NCBI GenBank assembly: GCA_944325245.1
Contig: CALUZM010000014.1
Location: 1-40,460, forward strand
Direction of reading: 5' to 3'
Length of the DNA: 40,460 bases
Source of the DNA: an uncultured Massilimicrobiota sp.
Lineage (GTDB): Bacteria > Bacillota_I > Bacilli_A > Erysipelotrichales > Coprobacillaceae
Below, piece after piece: positions 1-8,578 of this stretch (within the stretch, counting starts at the first letter, position 1; each line of letters begins with the position of its first letter). The notes under the pieces were generated by a model. It made no database searches. It worked only from the letters and a program-made list of their open reading frames with translations, and had not been told where the DNA came from. A program made the translations under genes and the position numbers.

Positions 1-858
1 GTGATTTCATTGATTATTGGTATTATGAATGATCCTAATATAGTTCGTATTGTTTTTGATAGTATTCTTGCTTTAGTGCTTATTCCTTTTTATAGCTTTT
101 CTATTTATCAAAAACTTTCACATCAACAACATCGTCACTCAGTGATAGATGCAGAAATCAGTCAGGCAGTTTTATCCGGTTTAGGAACAATGAATGATCC
201 TTATTTATTAGATTTTCAAGCAGCACCAGCAATTCAAAAGTATATCATAGAAAAACATGAAAAAATCATTTATGCATTACACGGTGGGTCCAAAGAATAT
301 GGAACATCACGTTATGGATTTTTTGATGGTGTTCTTGTTGGAAAAAAACATACTGATCAAGTCCATGGAGGATTTTGGATGAATGAGGAAAATCAAAAGA
401 AAACGAAGAATGAGGAACCTATATGGGTAAATGGAGTTGTTTATTTACCATTTAAAGATGTCCAAAATATAGGTACTTTATTACAAGATCAACGTTATGC
501 ACAGAGACTTAAATCTATGCAAAAACAGTTAGCTTATGCCACTTATGATGAAAGTTATCGTATGTTGATGGATTTGCATATCGACGAAGTTCAAATTCAA
601 TCATTACTCAGGGCATTAGGAAAGAAACAGCGACTTTTTTCAAAGACTATACAAGAAGAATTGCTGAATAAAATCTTTATGGAAGAAACTTATCATGAAG
701 TTATGAATAATAAAGATGGTATGATTTATGGGTCTTATCAGCTTTTTATAGATCATTACTGGATTCAATATGCTGGGATGGATGCATGGGTATTATTTCC
801 AACACTTTATGAACCATCTTTCTATTATGGCAAGGGTACTTATCAGTCATATTCTTAA
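1..858 (+). CDS. Hypothetical protein with N-terminal membrane segment, possibly 5' truncated
   Basis: The frame is open from the first base of the window and begins with GTG, so the true start may lie upstream. The 285 visible residues carry one hydrophobic stretch at about residues 15-37, followed by a soluble mixed helical part with no motif I recognise. The middle has aromatic and glycine-rich stretches (around residues 95-130) and the C-terminus is rich in Tyr. The next gene on the strand starts about 100 bases later behind its own promoter-like sequence, so this gene probably ends a separate transcript. No clear hairpin terminator follows. I cannot assign a function; it may be a membrane-anchored cytoplasmic or surface protein. 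Confidence 0.6.
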   Translation: MISLIIGIMNDPNIVRIVFDSILALVLIPFYSFSIYQKLSHQQHRHSVIDAEISQAVLSGLGTMNDPYLLDFQAAPAIQKYIIEKHEKIIYALHGGSKEYGTSRYGFFDGVLVGKKHTDQVHGGFWMNEENQKKTKNEEPIWVNGVVYLPFKDVQNIGTLLQDQRYAQRLKSMQKQLAYATYDESYRMLMDLHIDEVQIQSLLRALGKKQRLFSKTIQEELLNKIFMEETYHEVMNNKDGMIYGSYQLFIDHYWIQYAGMDAWVLFPTLYEPSFYYGKGTYQSYS

Positions 859-889
859 AAAAGTCTTTTAACTCCGTTTTTTTGGTGTT

Positions 890-933
890 AAAATAGGTAT
901 AAAGTCATCTCTAGAATCATAAAATAGGTATAA
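890..933 (+). promoter_or_regulatory. Two 13-bp direct repeats overlapping a -10 element
   Basis: The sequence AAAATAGGTATAA occurs at 890-902 and again at 921-933, a 31-bp (about three helical turns) period. The second copy contains the -10 hexamer TATAAT at 929-934. No good -35 is visible 17 bases upstream, as is common for regulated promoters. The gene two positions downstream is a WYL-type regulator, so an autoregulatory operator is a reasonable inference. Confidence 0.5.
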
Positions 934-954
934 TAAAAATACAAGGAGATGACA

Positions 955-1560
955 ATGATGAAAAGAGCATATCAAAATCAAAAATCAATAACATTGAGTC
1001 AAAAGAAAAAGTATTTAATGGATATTATCAAGAATAATCATTTACAAGAAGAAGTTGCTTGTTGTTTTTGTGAAAAAGAATTGAATGGAATTATGCAAAA
1101 ACAGGATATCAGCCATCAAATATTTATTGCTGCTTTAAGACATCTTTATCAGGTAAAGAATTTTAAAGAAATGGAAAATGATTTAGTAATCATGAACAGT
1201 TTATTTTCACATCAGGAATATTATCAGTTAAAAGAAGATATTTTTTCTAAAATAACGAAAAAGACGATCACTTTACAGGAATATTGTGTGATACGTTACC
1301 TAATTCCTTTTGAAAGTCTTTCTTTTTCACAAATAATGAAAATTCTTTATCAAAAGTATCATGTTGAAGCAATAGAATGTGCAAAAATTTGTTTGATTGA
1401 GGATCATCCACATATGGCTTATGAGTATTTACTGACATTGGATGATTGTTCAGATGAAGCTCTTTTGAATTTATTACGTAGTTACAGTATGAAAGATTAT
1501 CTTTCATTGCTACACCATTATACGAAAAAGAAGACTTATCAATTGGCAATCAGTCATTAG
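955..1560 (+). CDS. Hypothetical helical protein paired with a WYL regulator
   Basis: This encodes about 201 residues, predicted almost wholly alpha-helical, with many Lys, Gln, Leu and His. An earlier in-frame ATG at 949 abuts the SD AAGGAG (943-948), which leaves no spacing, so ATG 955 (six-base spacing) or 958 is the likelier start. The stop codon overlaps the SD of the WYL regulator, which begins 12 bases later, so the two are almost certainly cotranscribed. No catalytic motif, signal peptide or membrane segment is visible. It could be a helical-repeat partner of the regulator, but that is inference from position only. Confidence 0.6.
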   Translation: MMKRAYQNQKSITLSQKKKYLMDIIKNNHLQEEVACCFCEKELNGIMQKQDISHQIFIAALRHLYQVKNFKEMENDLVIMNSLFSHQEYYQLKEDIFSKITKKTITLQEYCVIRYLIPFESLSFSQIMKILYQKYHVEAIECAKICLIEDHPHMAYEYLLTLDDCSDEALLNLLRSYSMKDYLSLLHHYTKKKTYQLAISH

Positions 1561-1572
1561 GAGATAGAATTT

Positions 1573-2568
1573 ATGGGAAAAAGGATGTATGACATTTTTA
1601 TGATTATTCTTCAATCTCAAAAGGAAGCCATAACAGCTCAGGAGATTTTAGAACAATTACAGTCTAAAGGAATACAAATGAATATTAAAACCATATATTC
1701 ATGTATCCAGCAGATTAATGATTTTTTCAAAGGTTGGATTCAAAGGGATTTTATTGTTTCCTATCATCGATTAGGCTTTAAAATCAATGAAGATTTGTTG
1801 AATGATGGAGAAATGCAATTCTTATTAGATCAGATTGCTTTCCATCAGGATTTGAATAATGAAGATCAACAGATATTAAGACAGAAGCTTTTAAGATTTT
1901 CATCATTTCACCAACAAAATCGTTTGCTTGTTTTCCAACCGAGTCAACGTCAACATTCTTTTTCTCTTTTTGTGAATTTATCTGTCATTATGAAAGCAAT
2001 AGAACAACAAAAAGCAATATCTTTTCAATATATTGATTATGAAATTCAAGATCATGAACTCATAGAAGTTCCTTCAAAAAGAGGAAATAAAGATGATCAG
2101 TACATAGTCTCTCCCTATTCTTTAACATCACAAAATAATCATTATTATATGATTGCCTATAATGATAAACATCCAGGACAGTTAACCAATTATCGTATTG
2201 ATCGTATGCGTATGATTCAAACATTAAATAAAGGATATATCAATATTCAGGAACAGTTTGATATGCAAAAGGAAATTGAGAAAATGATGAATATGTTTAT
2301 TTCTCATCATCATGATACATTGCAGATTGAATGTCATCAAAGACAGTTAAGAGAAATGGTTTCACGTTTTGGACAGGATATGAAAGTACAAAAGCTTTAT
2401 CAGGATCATCTTTTATTGACGATTGAGGATGTCTCTATTTCAGAAGGATTAATTGGTTGGATTATGATGATGCAAACGCAAATCAAAGTGATTTCACCTC
2501 AATATCTTTGTGATGAAATTAAAGACAGAATAAAAGCAATGCACAAGCTTTATCAAGATATGTTATAA
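1573..2568 (+). CDS. WYL-domain helix-turn-helix transcriptional regulator
   Basis: This is a 331-residue protein of the YafY-like WYL family. Residues 1-60 resemble a winged helix-turn-helix. Residues about 135-220 form a WYL domain, with the typical serine-proline-tyrosine, YYMIAY and NYRIDRM stretches. A C-terminal extension (about 225-330) matches the WCX region found after WYL in this family. WYL domains are thought to sense ligands, often nucleotides or nucleic acid, and many such regulators control stress or defence genes. The SD AGGAG (1559-1563) lies within the end of the preceding gene. The direct repeats at 890-933 are a candidate binding site. The ligand is unknown. Confidence 0.85.
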   Translation: MGKRMYDIFMIILQSQKEAITAQEILEQLQSKGIQMNIKTIYSCIQQINDFFKGWIQRDFIVSYHRLGFKINEDLLNDGEMQFLLDQIAFHQDLNNEDQQILRQKLLRFSSFHQQNRLLVFQPSQRQHSFSLFVNLSVIMKAIEQQKAISFQYIDYEIQDHELIEVPSKRGNKDDQYIVSPYSLTSQNNHYYMIAYNDKHPGQLTNYRIDRMRMIQTLNKGYINIQEQFDMQKEIEKMMNMFISHHHDTLQIECHQRQLREMVSRFGQDMKVQKLYQDHLLLTIEDVSISEGLIGWIMMMQTQIKVISPQYLCDEIKDRIKAMHKLYQDML

Positions 2569-2588
2569 TAGGGCATAGGTGATGAGTT

Positions 2589-3266
2589 ATGCAAAAAATT
2601 ATGATTGTAGAAGATGATGAAATTATTGCTTCAACGATCCAAAAACATTTAGAAACATGGAATTATGAAGTGAATGTTATAGATGATTTTGAACATGTTT
2701 TAGATATTTATTTAAAACAACGTCCTGAATTAATATTATTAGATATTTCTTTACCTTTTTATAATGGTTATCATTGGTGTCAGCAGATTCGTAAAATCTC
2801 TTCAGTACCGATTATTTTTATTTCTTCTGCAAATGAAAATATGAATATTGTGATGGCTATTTCTATGGGAGCAGATGATTTTATTACAAAACCTTTTGAT
2901 TTAAGTGTTTTAACAGCAAAAGTACAAGCTTTATTGCGTAGAACATATTCATTTTCTAAATCAACGCAAGTGTTAACATATAAAGATCTGATTTTAAATT
3001 TATTGGATGCAACGATTTCGTATCATGATCAGACCATAGAACTCACAAAAAATGAATTAAAGATTTTGCAGATTTTGTTTGAAAAATCAGAAACTTTTGT
3101 GTCTAGAGATGAATTGATGATGGCATTATGGCAGAGTAATGAATTTATAGATGATAATACATTAAGTGTCAATATGAATAGACTAAGAAAGAAATTAGAT
3201 GATTTTCATATTGAACAATTGATACATACAAAAAAAGGAGTGGGGTATAAATTATATTATGAATAA
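2589..3266 (+). CDS. OmpR-family response regulator (BceR-like)
   Basis: This 225-residue response regulator has a receiver domain at 1-118 with the acidic pair D9/D10, phosphoacceptor D52 in LILLD, and conserved K101 in TKPF. A winged-helix trans_reg_C domain (about 128-223) ends in the typical KKGVGYKL. The gene overlaps the downstream kinase by eight bases, so the two are translationally coupled. The kinase, ABC ATPase and FtsX permease that follow give the BceRS-BceAB layout, which in Bacillota senses and removes cell-wall-active peptide antibiotics. The paired TTGTAAG sites at 4254-4281 are its probable DNA target. Confidence 0.92.
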   Translation: MQKIMIVEDDEIIASTIQKHLETWNYEVNVIDDFEHVLDIYLKQRPELILLDISLPFYNGYHWCQQIRKISSVPIIFISSANENMNIVMAISMGADDFITKPFDLSVLTAKVQALLRRTYSFSKSTQVLTYKDLILNLLDATISYHDQTIELTKNELKILQILFEKSETFVSRDELMMALWQSNEFIDDNTLSVNMNRLRKKLDDFHIEQLIHTKKGVGYKLYYE

Positions 3267-4242
3267 ACTGCTTCATTATTTTCATGATCGTAAAGCTATC
3301 TATATATTATCTCTTACTTTTATACTGATTTTTTATTTGATACTTTATTTATATAATGCTCTTATTGAAGCTATTGTCTATGCAACGATTTTATGTATTG
3401 TTTTATTGTTTGTATTTTTTTGTATAGATTTTTATTTCTATGTTAAAAAAACACGTAATCTTTCAGCACTTTTACAGTTAGAAGAAGTTTTTTTGTCTGA
3501 ATTACCTGTATCTTCATCATTTTTAGAAGAACAATATCAACAGTTATTACACAAGATTGATGATTTGTTTAAAAGTGTGAAAGAACAGCAGGAGATAAAT
3601 TATCATGAAATGCTGGATTATTTTACTTTATGGGTTCATCAAATCAAGACACCTATCTTTGCTTTAAGATTGCTGGTCTCATCACAGGAGACTTCAACCA
3701 ATGATATGCTGTTGCAGATTTTAAAGATTGAACAATATGTGGATATGGCTTTGCATTATATGAAATTAGGACAGATTTCATCAGATTTGCGTTTAAAATA
3801 TTATGATTTAAATACAATTATTCAAGATGTTGTGAAAAAACAGGCAACATTCTTTATTCAAAAGAAACTGACTTTACGTTTAGATGATATTGATTTAAAA
3901 GTGTTAACAGATGAAAAATGGATATCTTTTGTATTGGAACAGATTTTATCTAATGCCTTAAAATATACCAAAAATGGTTATATTCATATTTATGTGAAAG
4001 ATGAAGTCTTATATATAGAAGATAGTGGTATTGGCATTAAAGAAGAAGATTTGCCAAGGATATTTGAAAAAGGTTTTACGGGATATAATGGGAGAGTGGA
4101 TAAGAAAGCCAGTGGATTAGGACTTTATCTATGTGCACGTATTTTGAAATATTTAGGACATCCTATTTCAATTTCATCTCAGCGTGGTCAAGGCACAATC
4201 GTTATGATTGATTTCCATGTGCAGGATTTGCAGGTTGAATAA
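3259..4242 (+). CDS. Intramembrane-sensing histidine kinase (BceS-like)
   Basis: This 327-residue kinase has two N-terminal membrane helices (about 15-33 and 37-60) with almost no extracellular loop, the hallmark of intramembrane-sensing kinases. The dimerisation/phosphoacceptor helix contains H127 in WVHQIKTP. The ATPase domain shows the N box (NALKYTKNG), the G1 box DSGIGI, an F box (IFEKGF) and the G2 box GLGLYL. In Bce systems such kinases sense flux through the partner permease rather than the drug itself. The gene is followed at 4345 by that transporter, separated by a 100-base region carrying a regulatory dyad. The drug specificity cannot be read from sequence. Confidence 0.92.
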   Translation: MNKLLHYFHDRKAIYILSLTFILIFYLILYLYNALIEAIVYATILCIVLLFVFFCIDFYFYVKKTRNLSALLQLEEVFLSELPVSSSFLEEQYQQLLHKIDDLFKSVKEQQEINYHEMLDYFTLWVHQIKTPIFALRLLVSSQETSTNDMLLQILKIEQYVDMALHYMKLGQISSDLRLKYYDLNTIIQDVVKKQATFFIQKKLTLRLDDIDLKVLTDEKWISFVLEQILSNALKYTKNGYIHIYVKDEVLYIEDSGIGIKEEDLPRIFEKGFTGYNGRVDKKASGLGLYLCARILKYLGHPISISSQRGQGTIVMIDFHVQDLQVE

Positions 4243-4244
4243 AA

Positions 4245-4281
4245 CTTACAACATTGTAAGATATAGAAGAGAAATTGTAAG
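4245..4281 (+). promoter_or_regulatory. Putative response-regulator operator upstream of the ABC genes
   Basis: A near-perfect dyad CTTACAACATTGTAAG (4245-4260) is followed by a third half-site, so TTGTAAG occurs at 4254-4260 and 4275-4281. The 21-bp direct spacing equals two helical turns, as expected for tandem OmpR-family dimers. A weak TATAAA (4312-4317) lies downstream in a suitable place for the transporter promoter. I infer control by the adjacent regulator. Confidence 0.6.
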
Positions 4282-4344
4282 GAAAATCGATGGTACATAT
4301 TTCTCTTTTTTTATAAACTATAAGTGTACAAAGGAGGTATGACA

Positions 4345-5103
4345 ATGTCATTACTAGAAGTTAAAAATTTAAAGAAAATTTACACAACACGATTTTCAAA
4401 TCAACAAGTTCAAGCTTTATCCAATGTCACTTTTAGTGTAGAAAAAGGTGAATATGTAGCCATTATGGGTGAGTCAGGAAGTGGAAAAACAACATTATTA
4501 AATATTCTTGCGTCCTTAGATAAGCCTACAAGTGGACAGGTTTTATTGAATGGAGAAGATATCACCCATCTCAAAGAAAAAGAGATTTCACAGTTCAGAA
4601 GAAAAAATCTAGGATTTGTTTTCCAAGAATTTAACTTACTAGATACTTTTTCAGTAAAAGATAATATCTTTTTGCCACTTGTTTTATCGAAAGAACCTTA
4701 TCCTGTTATGAATCAAAAAATTAAGTCATTAGCACCTCGATTAGGAATTGAACATTTATTAGATAAGTATCCTTATGAAATCTCAGGAGGACAAAAACAA
4801 AGAGTCGCTGTGGCGAGAGCTTTAATTACACATCCTCAACTGATTTTAGCAGATGAACCAACGGGAGCCCTTGATTCAAAGTCTACTGATCAACTGCTGG
4901 AAATCTTTGATCAAGTTAATCAAGAAGGACAAACCATTTTAATGGTCACACATAGTACCAAAGCAGCTAGTTATGCTTCAAGAGTTTTATTTATTAGAGA
5001 TGGTGAAGTATTCCATCAGATCTATAAAGGAAACCAGACAAATCAACAAATGTATCAAAGTATTTCTGATACATTGACATTACTGGCAACAGGAGGAGAA
5101 TAG
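4345..5103 (+). CDS. ABC transporter ATP-binding protein (BceA/MacB-type)
   Basis: This 252-residue ATPase shows the Walker A motif GESGSGKTT, Q-loop FQEFNLL, signature SGGQKQRVAVARAL, Walker B LILADEPTGALD and the H-loop HS. Earlier in-frame ATGs at 4324 and 4339 are poor starts, because AAGGAGG (4331-4337) is followed by ATG 4345 at seven bases. The gene stops one base before the permease start. The FtsX-type permease next to it marks this as a mechanotransmission-type or Bce-type exporter ATPase, not an importer component. The likely role is ATP-driven removal of peptide antibiotics from lipid II-cycle targets, inferred from family and context. Confidence 0.93.
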   Translation: MSLLEVKNLKKIYTTRFSNQQVQALSNVTFSVEKGEYVAIMGESGSGKTTLLNILASLDKPTSGQVLLNGEDITHLKEKEISQFRRKNLGFVFQEFNLLDTFSVKDNIFLPLVLSKEPYPVMNQKIKSLAPRLGIEHLLDKYPYEISGGQKQRVAVARALITHPQLILADEPTGALDSKSTDQLLEIFDQVNQEGQTILMVTHSTKAASYASRVLFIRDGEVFHQIYKGNQTNQQMYQSISDTLTLLATGGE

Positions 5104-5104
5104 T

Positions 5105-7111
5105 ATGAAATCATTCTTTTATCCTCGTTTAGCATTAACTAATCTAAGAAAGAATGCCAAACTCTATTTTCCATATTTATTAACAAGTTCTTTTACAGTT
5201 ATGATGTTTTATTTAATTAATTATTTAGCATCACATGAAGGTTTAAAACAAATGCAATCTGGTACAACAACAATGAAAGTCATTCTAAATTTAGGAATTA
5301 TTGTAATGGTCATCTTTTCTGTGATTTTCTTGTTTTATATGAATAGTTTTTTAATGAAACGTCGTAAAAAAGAAATTGCTTTATATAATATTTTAGGTTT
5401 AGAGAAGAAACATATTATGATTATGATGTTATATGAAACAATCATAACATCTTTCATTTCCTTATTGATGGGATTTGTTTTTGGAGTTATTTTTAGTCAA
5501 TTGGTTTCATTATTGTTGATTCATTTAATGGGATTAGCTACAACATTGACATTTCATGTTTCATGGTCATCTTTTTTGGTAACAGTGATTGTTTTCTTGC
5601 CTATTTATTTGGTTTCTTACTTGATTTATGTGATTCAGATTCAATTATCCAATCCTATTGAATTATTAAGAGGCTCACAAAGTGGAGAAAGAGAACCTAA
5701 GACGAAATGGTTAATGACCATTATTGGTTTTATCACATTAGGATTAGGATATTATATCGCAGTGACTATTGATGATCCCACAACAGCAATCGCTTTGTTC
5801 TTTGTAGCAGTTATTTTGGTTATTATTGGAACATATTGCTTATTTACAGCAGGTTCGATTACGATTTTAAAGCTTTTAAAGAAAAATAAGCATTTCTATT
5901 ACCAGACAAAACATTTTACTTCTGTTTCTCAGCTTATTTATCGTATGAAACAAAATGCTGTTGGATTAGCCAGTATCTGTATTTTATGTACATGTATATT
6001 GGTCATGTTATCAAGTACTGTTTCGCTCTATTTTGGTATTGAAGATACAGTGACAGCCTATCAACAGGATAGCTATAATCTAAAAGTTTATGGTTATGAT
6101 GATGGGGCTTTACCAAGTGATCAGGAATTTACAAAGTTTTATTCTCAAATACAAACTGAGTTAGAACAAAATGGTATAGGTGTTGATAGTTTCATCCATA
6201 CCAAAAGATATTCTGTCAGTGTTCGTTTTGCGAATAATCGTATTTTGACAGATAAGGAAACAGGAAATTTTGTCGTGGGTTATTTGGTTGGGATGACACA
6301 GGATGAATATAATCGTGCTTATCATCAAAATGTTCATTTAAGTGATCAGAATATTTTAGTCAGCAGTAATTTCTTTGAATTTAAAGACACTTTAGATATA
6401 GAACAGCAACAATATCCTATTCAGGAAGTTGTCCATCAACCTTATTTATTGCCTAATGAAAATCCAACTGCTGAAAGAAATCTGATTGTTATTATGAAAG
6501 ATGAAGAAGCTATTCAAGAAATGATGTCACATTTCTTTGGTGATTCTATCAAACCCACAGAAAATCTTTCTATTGTTTATCACAATCAATCGAAAGCTAA
6601 AGAAGCTGAGGATATATTAACAAAATGTTTAGATAACTTTGTTTTAGAAACACAGAATGAACATGGGGGAATTTCTTTCTATCATTCTTCAATTTATGAA
6701 GTCAGATTAATGTTAATGGAATTGTATGGAAGTTTATTCTTCTTAGGTATTTTCTTAGGAATCTTATTCTTAATGGCCACAATCTTAATCATGTATTATA
6801 AACAGTTATCAGAAGGTTATGAAGATCAAAAACGCTTTGAAATTATGCAGAAAGTCGGTATGAATGCAAAAGAAGTCAAACAGACTATTCGTTCTCAAGT
6901 TTTAATATTTTTCTTTTTGCCACTACTTGCTGCAGTCATTCATATGGCTTTTGCTTTCCATTTAATTACTATGATGTTTGGTTATATTGTAATCAGTGGT
7001 ACACAGGTCTTTATTACATGTACGCTTATTTCCGTTATTATCGTGGCTATAGTTTATGCAATCGTATACTTATTTACATCAAGAACATATTATCGTATTG
7101 TTAAAAATTAA
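5105..7111 (+). CDS. FtsX-family ABC transporter permease (BceB-like)
   Basis: This 668-residue permease has about ten predicted membrane helices: one near 18-40, a cluster between about 55 and 310, and three to four at 545-665. A large extracellular domain at about 320-540 has no membrane segments. That arrangement, with two FtsX domains and one big loop between helices 7 and 8, is diagnostic of BceB-type permeases, whose loop contacts the antibiotic or the kinase. It follows the ATPase by one base behind SD AGGAGG. The hairpin at 7114-7145 ends the unit. Substrate is unknown; bacitracin-like peptides or lantibiotics are usual for the family. Confidence 0.92.
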   Translation: MKSFFYPRLALTNLRKNAKLYFPYLLTSSFTVMMFYLINYLASHEGLKQMQSGTTTMKVILNLGIIVMVIFSVIFLFYMNSFLMKRRKKEIALYNILGLEKKHIMIMMLYETIITSFISLLMGFVFGVIFSQLVSLLLIHLMGLATTLTFHVSWSSFLVTVIVFLPIYLVSYLIYVIQIQLSNPIELLRGSQSGEREPKTKWLMTIIGFITLGLGYYIAVTIDDPTTAIALFFVAVILVIIGTYCLFTAGSITILKLLKKNKHFYYQTKHFTSVSQLIYRMKQNAVGLASICILCTCILVMLSSTVSLYFGIEDTVTAYQQDSYNLKVYGYDDGALPSDQEFTKFYSQIQTELEQNGIGVDSFIHTKRYSVSVRFANNRILTDKETGNFVVGYLVGMTQDEYNRAYHQNVHLSDQNILVSSNFFEFKDTLDIEQQQYPIQEVVHQPYLLPNENPTAERNLIVIMKDEEAIQEMMSHFFGDSIKPTENLSIVYHNQSKAKEAEDILTKCLDNFVLETQNEHGGISFYHSSIYEVRLMLMELYGSLFFLGIFLGILFLMATILIMYYKQLSEGYEDQKRFEIMQKVGMNAKEVKQTIRSQVLIFFFLPLLAAVIHMAFAFHLITMMFGYIVISGTQVFITCTLISVIIVAIVYAIVYLFTSRTYYRIVKN

Positions 7112-7113
7112 GG

Positions 7114-7145
7114 GAAGATGAATGGAAGTTCATCATCTTCTTTTG
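7114..7145 (+). terminator. Rho-independent terminator after the Bce-type operon
   Basis: GAAGATGA (7114-7121) pairs with TCATCTTC (7133-7140), followed by a short T run. It lies three bases after the permease stop. Confidence 0.8.
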
Positions 7146-7150
7146 AATTA

Positions 7151-7188
7151 AAAATAACGAAGTGAATTTTATTTCACTTCGTTATTTT
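7151..7188. terminator. Bidirectional terminator between convergent genes
   Basis: A perfect 16-bp inverted repeat (7151-7166 and 7173-7188, six-base loop) has A runs on one side and T runs on the other, so it can act on both strands. Its right arm contains the stop codon of the reverse-strand DUF2200 gene. Confidence 0.85.
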
Positions 7189-7529
7189 CTTAATACTTTA
7201 TCTAAGCTTTTTCCTTGAGCCAGTTCATCTATCATTTTGTCAAGATAGCGAATATTTTTCATTATTGGATCTTCAATGGTTTCTAATTTGACACCACAGA
7301 TGCTACCTTTGATTAAAAATCTTTTTTCATTTAAGCACGGTGCCTGAAGAAAGAAGTGTTCATAATCAATAGGTGATTCTAACATTTCATGAATTTGATC
7401 CTGATGATAACCTGTTAACCATTGAATCACAGTGTTAACTTCTTCTTGGGTACGTCCTTTTTTCAATGCTTTTTGAAGCAGTAAAGAGTAGATTTGAGAA
7501 AAGGGCATTTGGAAGACTTTATGACTCAT
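7182..7529 (-). CDS. DUF2200 family protein
   Basis: This 115-residue protein matches what I know of DUF2200: an N-terminal VFxMPFSxIYxLxxxKA segment, KGRTQEEV and WLTGY, then CGVKLExIEDPxMxxIRYLDKxIDEL near the end. The length is normal for the family. The biochemical role is not established; the fold is small and cytoplasmic with no signal peptide. Its ATG overlaps the asd stop by one base (TAATG), so it is the last gene of the hom-ask-asd transcript and translationally coupled to asd. That placement does not by itself show a role in amino acid synthesis. Confidence 0.85.
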   Translation of the reverse strand: MSHKVFQMPFSQIYSLLLQKALKKGRTQEEVNTVIQWLTGYHQDQIHEMLESPIDYEHFFLQAPCLNEKRFLIKGSICGVKLETIEDPIMKNIRYLDKMIDELAQGKSLDKVLRK

Positions 7530-8563
7530 TATAATAATCCCATTTCAATCATCTTTAAACCGATATCAACAGAGTTATAAGCTGCGCCTTTCATTAACTG
7601 GTCAGCGACAATCCATAAGCTTAAAGCATGATCATTATCTAAATCTTTACGAACACGTCCCACATGGACAAGTTCATCACCAACAAAAAGATTGGCCATT
7701 GGATAAATCTGGTTTTCAATATCGTCATAGAGTTCTACACCATGAGAATGAGATAATAATTCAAAGACTTTATCAATGTCAATAGGTTTCTTTGTTTCAA
7801 TATAAACAGATTCACTATGCCCTCTGAGTACGGGAACACGTACACAAGTGGCATTGACTTTAATATCTTTATTAAAGATTTTCTTTGTTTCATTAACCAT
7901 TTTCATTTCTTCTTTTGTAAAATGATTATCTAAATCAAATTTATCAACTTGAGGAATACAGTTAAAAGCAATTGGGTAATGTTTTTTATCAGAAGCACAA
8001 GGCAATGTTTTAGCTACTGGTTCTTTACCATCTAAAACTTCTTGAGACTGACGATATAATTCTTCCATTCCGGCAACACCAGCACCTGAAACAGCCTGAT
8101 AAGTTGAAACAATGATTCTTTCAATATCAAAATATTCATTTAAACGATTTAAAGCACTGACCATTTGAATAGTTGTACAATTTGGATTGGCAATAATACC
8201 TTTATGGTCTTTTAAAGCATAGGCATTGACTTCTGGCACAACTAATGGCACATCAGGATCCATTCTAAAGTGAGATGTATTATCAATATTGATACATCCG
8301 GCTTTAACAGCATAAGGCATATATTTTTCAGAAATGCTTCCACCAGCACTCCAGAAAGCCACTTCAATATCTTCAAATGAATTTTCAGTTAATTCTTCAA
8401 CGACAAATTCATGACCTTCATACTCAATAACTTTTCCTGCACTTCTTGCAGAAGCTAATAATTTTAAACTTTCAAAAGGGAAGTGAAACTGAAAGATACA
8501 TCTTAACATTTCTCTTCCAACAGCACCTGTAGCACCGACAATTGCAACTTTATATTTTTTCAT
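7529..8563 (-). CDS. asd: Aspartate-semialdehyde dehydrogenase
   Basis: This enzyme reduces aspartyl phosphate to aspartate semialdehyde with NADPH, the branch point to lysine/diaminopimelate and to homoserine, threonine and methionine. The 344 residues begin with the Rossmann motif VGATGAVG (9-16). The catalytic cysteine is C129 in NPNCTT and the catalytic histidine is H249 in RGHSES. It lies 15 bases after aspartate kinase, so both enzymes of the shared upper pathway are made from one mRNA. The expected SD lies just upstream of ATG 8563. Length and motifs are normal and I see nothing broken. Confidence 0.97.
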   Translation of the reverse strand: MKKYKVAIVGATGAVGREMLRCIFQFHFPFESLKLLASARSAGKVIEYEGHEFVVEELTENSFEDIEVAFWSAGGSISEKYMPYAVKAGCINIDNTSHFRMDPDVPLVVPEVNAYALKDHKGIIANPNCTTIQMVSALNRLNEYFDIERIIVSTYQAVSGAGVAGMEELYRQSQEVLDGKEPVAKTLPCASDKKHYPIAFNCIPQVDKFDLDNHFTKEEMKMVNETKKIFNKDIKVNATCVRVPVLRGHSESVYIETKKPIDIDKVFELLSHSHGVELYDDIENQIYPMANLFVGDELVHVGRVRKDLDNDHALSLWIVADQLMKGAAYNSVDIGLKMIEMGLL

Positions 8564-8578
8564 TTTATATTTTCCTCC

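Noticed and set aside
1268-1549. Reverse-strand ORF inside the 955-1560 gene, and similar antisense ORFs at 8609, 9950, 12071, 18685, 20558, 24862, 36250 and 36486
   Set aside because: They lie opposite well-supported genes, lack SD sites and encode low-complexity products expected from AT-rich antisense frames.
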